19,360 nt of DNA from Acidobacteriota bacterium (lineage in GTDB: Bacteria > Acidobacteriota > Terriglobia > Terriglobales > Acidobacteriaceae), in assembly GCA_021802085.1 (NCBI GenBank), contig JAKAAZ010000045.1:1-19360 (forward strand), written 5' to 3'. Of the stretch, positions 15,003-19,360 are shown one piece after another; within the stretch, counting starts at the first letter, position 1; each line of letters begins with the position of its first letter. The position numbers and the translations under genes were made by a program. The notes under the pieces are model-generated. The model saw only the letters and a program-made list of their open reading frames with translations. It was not told the origin of the DNA and made no database searches.

Positions 15003-15518
15003 TCAACGAGAAAAGAATGAGATGAGTGTGCCGATTGCAATTGCTGGAGCATAGGGCATTTTGCGAGTCAGTGGATTGTCGAGTATCAGTTCAGGATGGG
15101 GACGAAGTCCGCGTTTTCTTAACCCGAAGATCAAGTCCCCAGCCCCATCGAGCAGTTCGCCTACGAATCCACCGCCAATCGCCCAGCAAAGCGCCATGAT
15201 CCCGCCAGCCATAGCCATAACGACCAGCGCCACCATCAACTGAGCCGGTCCGATCCACGCTCCGACAGCGGCACACAGCTTCATGTCCCCCATCCCCATA
15301 CCGCCCATCCAGCAAAGAAATCCGAGAACCAAGGCTCCCAGGCCAATACCCAGGAAACTCTGCCCAACCCCGTGCCAACCCTGCATCCAGCCGGATACCC
15401 CGACTCCTGCCACCAGGAACGGCAATACCAGCCAGTTTGGAATACGACAACTGCGCAGATCGGTATACGTTGCGACGGCGAGAACGATAAGGGTCGGCCA
15501 CCAGGCAATCGAATGCAT
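15003..15518 (-). CDS. cpaA: CpaA/TadV prepilin peptidase
   Basis: A 171-aa membrane aspartic protease (type IV prepilin peptidase, A24 family, short form without the methylase domain) that processes Flp and TadE-like prepilins. The catalytic aspartates are D20 in ATYTDLRSCRIPN and D78 in the GMGMGDMKL motif. Five to six hydrophobic segments fill the rest. ATG at 15518 is preceded by GGGAGAAAGAG; a TTG at 15575 would place the start inside the predicted promoter. It is the first gene of the long tad operon, with a sigma-54 promoter at 15559-15574 and an enhancer-like dyad at 15638-15653. Confidence 0.93.
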   Translation of the reverse strand: MHSIAWWPTLIVLAVATYTDLRSCRIPNWLVLPFLVAGVGVSGWMQGWHGVGQSFLGIGLGALVLGFLCWMGGMGMGDMKLCAAVGAWIGPAQLMVALVVMAMAGGIMALCWAIGGGFVGELLDGAGDLIFGLRKRGLRPHPELILDNPLTRKMPYAPAIAIGTLISFFSR

Positions 15519-15558
15519 ACACCAACTCTTTCTCCCTTTGTAGGGACGATGGTGGGTG

Positions 15559-15574
15559 TGCAATCTTCCTTCCA
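15559..15574 (-). promoter_or_regulatory. Sigma-54 promoter of the cpaA-tadE2 operon
   Basis: The minus-strand sequence is TGGAAGGAAGATTGCA, matching 10 of 12 consensus positions with GG-N10-GC and a perfect TTGCA. Predicted transcription start is near 15548, 30 nt before the cpaA ATG. The -24 half is the weakest of the four sites, but the location and the dyad about 98 bp upstream support it. Confidence 0.7.
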
Positions 15575-15637
15575 AATCGGTCGGAGGCGCTACGAGTCTG
15601 AATTCAATGCCTTATGGGTCTTGTTACAAGGGTTGGT

Positions 15638-15653
15638 GTGCACGGTTGTTTAC
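15638..15653. promoter_or_regulatory. Putative enhancer dyad upstream of cpaA
   Basis: GTGCAC-GGTT-GTTTAC, centred about 98 bp upstream of the predicted cpaA transcription start. It is the same motif, spacing and orientation as at 709-724 and 5059-5074. A weaker copy (GTGAAG-CGGC-GAATAC) begins 31 bp further upstream at 15669. Confidence 0.65.
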
Positions 15654-15680
15654 AGGGGGTGCAAGTAAGTGAAGCGGCGA

Positions 15681-15792
15681 ATACACCCTGCGGAATCCGG
15701 AATGTAGCGCTGAGCGGTCGACCCAGGCAGACAAGAGGCAAATAACGGCGGCGGATGGAACGGATACACCCAGCGGTCGAACCGTTCCATCC
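15681..15792. repeat. Direct and inverted repeats in the cpaA-activator intergenic region
   Basis: A perfect 11-bp inverted repeat, GGATGGAACGG (15753-15763) and CCGTTCCATCC (15782-15792), encloses an 18-nt loop. The loop starts with ATACACCCAGCGG, a 12-of-13 copy of 15681-15693. GCGGTCGA also occurs twice (15714-15721, 15773-15780). The remaining part of the 690-bp gap (15519-16209) holds the promoter and dyads described separately, and no convincing gene. Confidence 0.6.
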
Positions 15793-16209
15793 CCCGGTGG
15801 CGAATCGAGAGAGTACAGCCCGTATGGATCATCGGCTCGGAACGCAAATTGGATAGCGCCGATCATGCATCTCAGGAGCGAGAAGCCCACCCGTCGCGCG
15901 TCTTAGGAATGAAAGATAGCAAGTGAAGCGCCAAGTGCTCCTCGCAAGACGGCATTGAAATGATCTGAATCGCGCTGATAGCGTTTCGACCATAAATCAG
16001 ATAGCTATTCGGTGTATTACTAAAGTTTCATCGACTTTTTCCGCAACCTCTGCTACGAATACATCACTCCGTGAATTTCCAGACACGAGCGACCTACGCC
16101 AGCCGGTCCCCGCGGTAGGTAGCAGTTTAAGAATGCACGACTCTCCACCACCCCAATTGGAGCAGTTCCGTTGACTGCCGTCGTGCAAGAACGATTGGAG
16201 ATCACAAAT

Positions 16210-17604
16210 ATGATCCGAATTGCACTATTTTCTGAGGACCGCAAGCTTCAGCAGCTTCTGTCCTCTGCCTTGGGAAAAGAATTTCAAATTGTGCTAGAAC
16301 CCGATGAAGAAGGGATTCATCGCTTGTTCTCCGCTGGAGCATGTGACGTTGTGGTTCTCGACCTCGATACCAATCACAGTTTGCTGCAACTGCGAATTGC
16401 CTGCTCGGAGCGAATCGTCGCATCGAATATTTCTCCAGTAGTGCTTGCGGACGACGGTCTTCGATCTGCCGCGCTGGAGCTCATCCGCCAGGGTGCACAC
16501 AGCTACTGCCGCAAGCCGCCTTCCATTGTCGAACTGAAAGCGATGTTGCGGCGCGCCTATGAGAGCCGCTCGCTCAAGCGGAAGCTGGAAGCCGTGCAAC
16601 AGCAATTGGAGGCGGTCAGCAGCTGTGATCGGATGATCGGATCCAGCCCGCAAATACGCCAGGTATACGAACTGGTGCGCCGCGTCGCCAATGTCAATAC
16701 TTCTGTGCTTGTCACTGGAGAAAGCGGGACTGGCAAAGAATTGACCGCCCGCGCCATTCATAACCTTGGCAATCGTTCGGGACAGCCGTTTGTGGCCGTA
16801 TGCTGCGGAGCCATTCCGGAAACACTGATCGAAGCCGAGTTGTTCGGCCACGAAAAAGGCGCCTTCACCGGCACTGTCGGCTTGCGGCAGGGCTATTTGG
16901 AGCAGGCGGGCGCCGGCACGCTGTTCCTGGACGAAATCGGCGAACTTAGCTTGAGCACCCAAGTGAAGCTTCTGCGAGTCTTGCAGGAACGCGAATTCAG
17001 CCGGCTCGGTAGCAGCCGGCTGATTCCCTTGCGGGCACGCGTGGTTTTCGCCACCCACCAGAACCTGGCTGAAATGGTCGCGCAGGGAACTTTCCGGCAG
17101 GACCTTTATTACCGCATCAATGTTATGAGAATCGATATACCGCCTCTCCAGGAGCACCCGGAAGATATTCCGCTCATTGCCAGACACTTTCTGCGACATT
17201 ATTCCGAGATGCATGAAAAAGACATTGAGGAGATCGATCCAGCGGCTATGGGTCTGCTACAAGCGTATTCCTGGCCCGGCAATGCACGCGAATTGGAGAA
17301 CGTGATTCAACGCGCCATTATCGTTTCTCACGATACCGTCATCCACGCGGAAGATTTACCCCAGGAAATTCAGGAGGAGAGTGTCGTCAACATCGAGGAT
17401 TATCGTCCCGCCGGTTCATTCGAGCGGCAACTTCGCGATTACAAGATCAGGCTGGCCGCAGCGGCCGTGCGAGATAACCGGGGGAACAAAACACTGGCTG
17501 CGCGCAGCCTGCAAATTTCACGCGCTTATCTGCATCGTCTGATCAGGCTTTCCGAGGAAGGCGCTCTTTCCGAACGAGAAGGCCATGAGATGGGGACTGC
17601 TTGA
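16210..17604 (+). CDS. Sigma-54-dependent response regulator (NtrC-type enhancer-binding protein)
   Basis: A 464-aa transcription activator that opens sigma-54 promoters using ATP. The N-terminal receiver-like domain (about 1-115) has an acidic pair (E9, D10), a candidate phospho-acceptor D51 in VVVLDLD, and K102. The usual Thr/Ser after beta-4 is not evident (VVLADDG). The AAA+ domain has Walker A GESGTGKE (170-177), the sigma-54-contacting GAFTG (217-221), Walker B LFLDEIGE (238-245), arginine-finger region FRQDLYYRIN (295-304) and WPGNAREL (355-362). The Fis-type HTH lies at about 424-447 (RGNKTLAARSLQISRAYL). ATG at 16210 has GGAG 9 nt upstream. It is divergent from cpaA and the obvious candidate activator of the pilus promoters. 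No kinase gene is adjacent. Confidence 0.93.
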   Translation: MIRIALFSEDRKLQQLLSSALGKEFQIVLEPDEEGIHRLFSAGACDVVVLDLDTNHSLLQLRIACSERIVASNISPVVLADDGLRSAALELIRQGAHSYCRKPPSIVELKAMLRRAYESRSLKRKLEAVQQQLEAVSSCDRMIGSSPQIRQVYELVRRVANVNTSVLVTGESGTGKELTARAIHNLGNRSGQPFVAVCCGAIPETLIEAELFGHEKGAFTGTVGLRQGYLEQAGAGTLFLDEIGELSLSTQVKLLRVLQEREFSRLGSSRLIPLRARVVFATHQNLAEMVAQGTFRQDLYYRINVMRIDIPPLQEHPEDIPLIARHFLRHYSEMHEKDIEEIDPAAMGLLQAYSWPGNARELENVIQRAIIVSHDTVIHAEDLPQEIQEESVVNIEDYRPAGSFERQLRDYKIRLAAAAVRDNRGNKTLAARSLQISRAYLHRLIRLSEEGALSEREGHEMGTA

Positions 17605-19145
17605 CGGCGGTGTCCGTGACGCCCCCCCGTGCCGGCATTCACGCGCATCTTGCTGTTTGGCGAAGGGCATTTTCCTTTCCAGTCATGCTCTCGTGCCTTC
17701 TGTCAGTCCTGGGTGTGTTGACCGTGCGCTCTCGCTTCGACGACCCAGACATGTGGTGGCACCTGAAAACGGGCCAGATTATCTGGACCACCCACACGAT
17801 TCCGACTACAGACATTTTCTCCTACACCACGAATCACCATGCTTGGGTGCCACACGAATGGCTTGCGCAGACGCTTATCTATGGCGCTTACAGACTTGGC
17901 GGATATTCCGGCTTGATGCTCGGGTTATGCCTTTCGACCATAGTCCTGCTGATCGTTGGGTATGTGTTGTGCACGCTGTATTCCGGAAATGCCAAGGTGG
18001 CCTTTCTCGGGGCCATGGCGATTTGGTTCTTCGCGACCGCCGGCCTTGCAATACGCCCCCAGATGATTGGCTATCTTCTGCTCATCATCGAGTTGCTGCT
18101 AATGCAACTGGGACGTACTGGCAATCCACGTTGGTTCTTCTTCTTGCCGCCGCTATTTGCGGTGTGGGTGAACTGCCACGGGTCTTTCTTTCTTGGACTT
18201 CTGCTGGCATTCGCGTTTCTTTTTTGTTCTTTCTTTAATTTCCGGATAGGCTCGCTCGTGGCGTTGCCATGGGATCCGCACCGTCGCAAAATGCTGATGC
18301 TGGCGCTCCTGTTTTCGGCAGTTGTGCTTTTCCTCAATCCGGTTGGTGCGAAACAGGTCTTCTACCCACTGAATACGCTGTTCCATCAGCCGATCGGCCT
18401 CAGCCAATCGGAAGAGTGGATGCCGCCCACGATGACTGGCGGCCGGGGACTTGGACTCTTGATTGTGCTCGGATGCATGTTTCTTCTCGTCATCGCGCAG
18501 CGGTCTGATTTATTTTGGGATGAACTGGTGGTGCTCGCACTTGGCACTTGGCTGGCAGCCAGTCATCGGCGAATGCTATTCGTCTTTGGCATATTGGCAG
18601 CGCCTGTGCTGTCGCGACTTCTTTCCAGTTGCTGGGACGGATATGACGCTGCCCGAGATCGTCCACTGCCAAATGCAGTCTTGATTGCAGTTTCTCTGCT
18701 GGTCTTGACGTGGGGTTTTCCCAGCCGTCAGAACCTGACCCAGCAGGTAGATGACGGGAGTCCAGTGAAGGCGGTCGAGTTTATCCAGGTCCACCACCTT
18801 TCCGCGCCCATGCTGAACGACTATGGATATGGCGGATACCTGATCTGGGCGGCGCCGGAATACCCGGTGTTTGTCGATGGTCGCGGCGACGTTTTCGAGT
18901 GGACAGGCGTGCTCGCGCAATTTGGCAAGTGGGCGCTGCTGCAGAGCAACCCAAATACTCTTCTAGACAAGTACGCCATCAATTTTTGCCTGTTGACCCG
19001 CACATCACCCATGGCGCATGTACTGCCGTTACTCCCCAACTGGAAGATGGTCTATTCCAGCAATAAGTCGATGATCTTTGTTCGAACTCAGGACCTAGGC
19101 CAAACAGCCCAACGCCTCACTCCTGTGTCCAGCAGCAAAAAATGA
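17601..19145 (+). CDS. Multi-pass membrane protein, GT-C glycosyltransferase-like
   Basis: A 514-aa integral membrane protein with about ten hydrophobic segments and a soluble C-terminal part (about 400-514). The first extracytoplasmic loop has an acidic motif, FDDPDMWWHLKTG (46-58), followed by HHAWVPHEWLAQTLIYG. Such Asp-containing first loops are typical of GT-C lipid-linked-sugar transferases and related bacterial membrane proteins. The C-terminal portion carries LNDYGYGGYLIW and FVDGRGDVF. The probable start is TTG at 17601, overlapping the activator stop by 4 nt (TTGA) with GGGGA just upstream; GTG at 17610 is possible. The overlap implies coexpression with the activator. Enzymatic role and acceptor are unknown; family placement is by pattern only. 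Confidence 0.7.
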   Translation: MTAVSVTPPRAGIHAHLAVWRRAFSFPVMLSCLLSVLGVLTVRSRFDDPDMWWHLKTGQIIWTTHTIPTTDIFSYTTNHHAWVPHEWLAQTLIYGAYRLGGYSGLMLGLCLSTIVLLIVGYVLCTLYSGNAKVAFLGAMAIWFFATAGLAIRPQMIGYLLLIIELLLMQLGRTGNPRWFFFLPPLFAVWVNCHGSFFLGLLLAFAFLFCSFFNFRIGSLVALPWDPHRRKMLMLALLFSAVVLFLNPVGAKQVFYPLNTLFHQPIGLSQSEEWMPPTMTGGRGLGLLIVLGCMFLLVIAQRSDLFWDELVVLALGTWLAASHRRMLFVFGILAAPVLSRLLSSCWDGYDAARDRPLPNAVLIAVSLLVLTWGFPSRQNLTQQVDDGSPVKAVEFIQVHHLSAPMLNDYGYGGYLIWAAPEYPVFVDGRGDVFEWTGVLAQFGKWALLQSNPNTLLDKYAINFCLLTRTSPMAHVLPLLPNWKMVYSSNKSMIFVRTQDLGQTAQRLTPVSSSKK

Positions 19146-19164
19146 TAGACCTGACCGGCGTAAC

Positions 19165-19191
19165 TCAACTGCGATTGCATTATGCAGTTGA
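19165..19191. terminator. Possible hairpin between convergent genes
   Basis: A perfect 8-bp stem, TCAACTGC / GCAGTTGA, with an 11-nt loop. It lies 20 nt after the GT-C-like gene and 59 nt after the end of the convergent partial gene. It lacks a T-run, so termination by it is uncertain. Confidence 0.4.
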
Positions 19192-19249
19192 ACTAGATTC
19201 TTGGATCGGAATTCGTAGACAAAAATACTTCTGCAAACATGCAGGAACA

Positions 19250-19360
19250 TCAGGCGGCTTGTAACAGGTCGACGATGTTCTCGATGGCCTTGTCGGCCTT
19301 GTGGTAGGCGGCTTCCAGTTGACTGTATCGGTCTGCTTTGCGGGTCGGGTTTGTGGTGGA
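19250..19360 (-). CDS. C-terminal fragment of an unrecognised protein
   Basis: An open frame enters from the window end on the minus strand and stops at TGA 19252-19250. The visible 36 residues read STTNPTRKADRYSQLE, then AAYHKADKAIENIVDLLQAA. They are helical and rich in Ala, Lys and Asp, as in a coiled or helical-bundle tail. The start lies outside the window, and no family is recognised. Third-position GC preference (GCC, ATC, GTC, CTG) supports real coding. Confidence 0.6.
   Translation of the reverse strand, partial: STTNPTRKADRYSQLEAAYHKADKAIENIVDLLQAA

Noticed and set aside
15624..15890. 88-aa minus-strand open frame upstream of cpaA
   Set aside because: It overlaps the enhancer-like dyads and the inverted repeat; overlapping frames are equally open, and no ribosome site or family pattern is visible.
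16294..17214. 306-aa open frame antisense to the sigma-54 activator
   Set aside because: It is fully covered by an intact, motif-complete gene on the other strand, and its translation shows no domain or sensible composition.
1..19360. CRISPR arrays, tRNA or rRNA genes, insertion sequences
   Set aside because: None seen: no regularly spaced repeats, no transposase-like frames, and no tRNA-like cloverleaf noticed by eye.

Overview
This window is a nearly complete Tad/Flp (type IVc) pilus locus, flanked by glycosyltransferase-type genes and by the gene for a sigma-54-dependent regulator. The moderately high GC content, an Ig-like/InlB-repeat lipoprotein, DUF192 proteins inside the tad cluster and the type of TonB-like protein suggest a soil bacterium of the Acidobacteriota (Terriglobia-like). 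That assignment is an inference from gene style; there is no rRNA or other marker here.

Layout. 1-228 (-): start of a GT2 polyprenyl-phosphate-type glycosyltransferase that runs off the window. 356-562 (-): Flp major pilin. 884-4933 (-): cpaB, cpaC (secretin), an Ig-like lipoprotein and a DUF192 protein. 5259-6704 (+): a TonB-like envelope protein, divergent from cpaB. 6741-15518 (-): one long gene train, in transcription order cpaA/tadV prepilin peptidase, cpaE/tadZ, cpaF/tadA ATPase, tadB, tadC, a previously unlisted 31-aa membrane peptide, DUF192, PilZ, tadG, tadE, tadE2. 16210-17604 (+): enhancer-binding protein with receiver, AAA+ (GAFTG) and Fis-type HTH, overlapping a large GT-C-like membrane protein (17601-19145). 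19250-19360 (-): C-terminal fragment of an unrecognised gene.

Regulation is the main discovery. Four sequences of the form TGG-N10-GC, matching the sigma-54 consensus TGGCACG-N4-TTGCW at 10-11 of 12 positions, lie 30-80 nt before the starts of flp, cpaB, the TonB-like gene and cpaA. These are the first genes of each of the four pilus transcription units. About 90-115 bp upstream of the predicted transcription starts, all three intergenic regions carry the same 16-bp dyad, GTG(A/C)AC-N4-GT(T/A)TAC, each followed 30-31 bp further upstream by a weaker copy. These look like enhancer sites for the adjacent sigma-54 activator. The model is a self-contained, sigma-54-switched Tad pilus regulon, and it recruits the TonB-like protein as a co-regulated part.

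How the parts fit. CpaA processes Flp and the TadE/TadE2 pseudopilins. CpaF powers assembly on the TadB/TadC platform, with CpaE as localisation factor. CpaC forms the outer-membrane channel, with CpaB in the periplasm. PilZ offers a c-di-GMP input. DUF192 proteins, the lipoprotein, the TonB-like protein and the small membrane peptide are accessory parts of unknown role. No tadD-like TPR protein, no recognised pilotin and no sensor kinase are present in the window.
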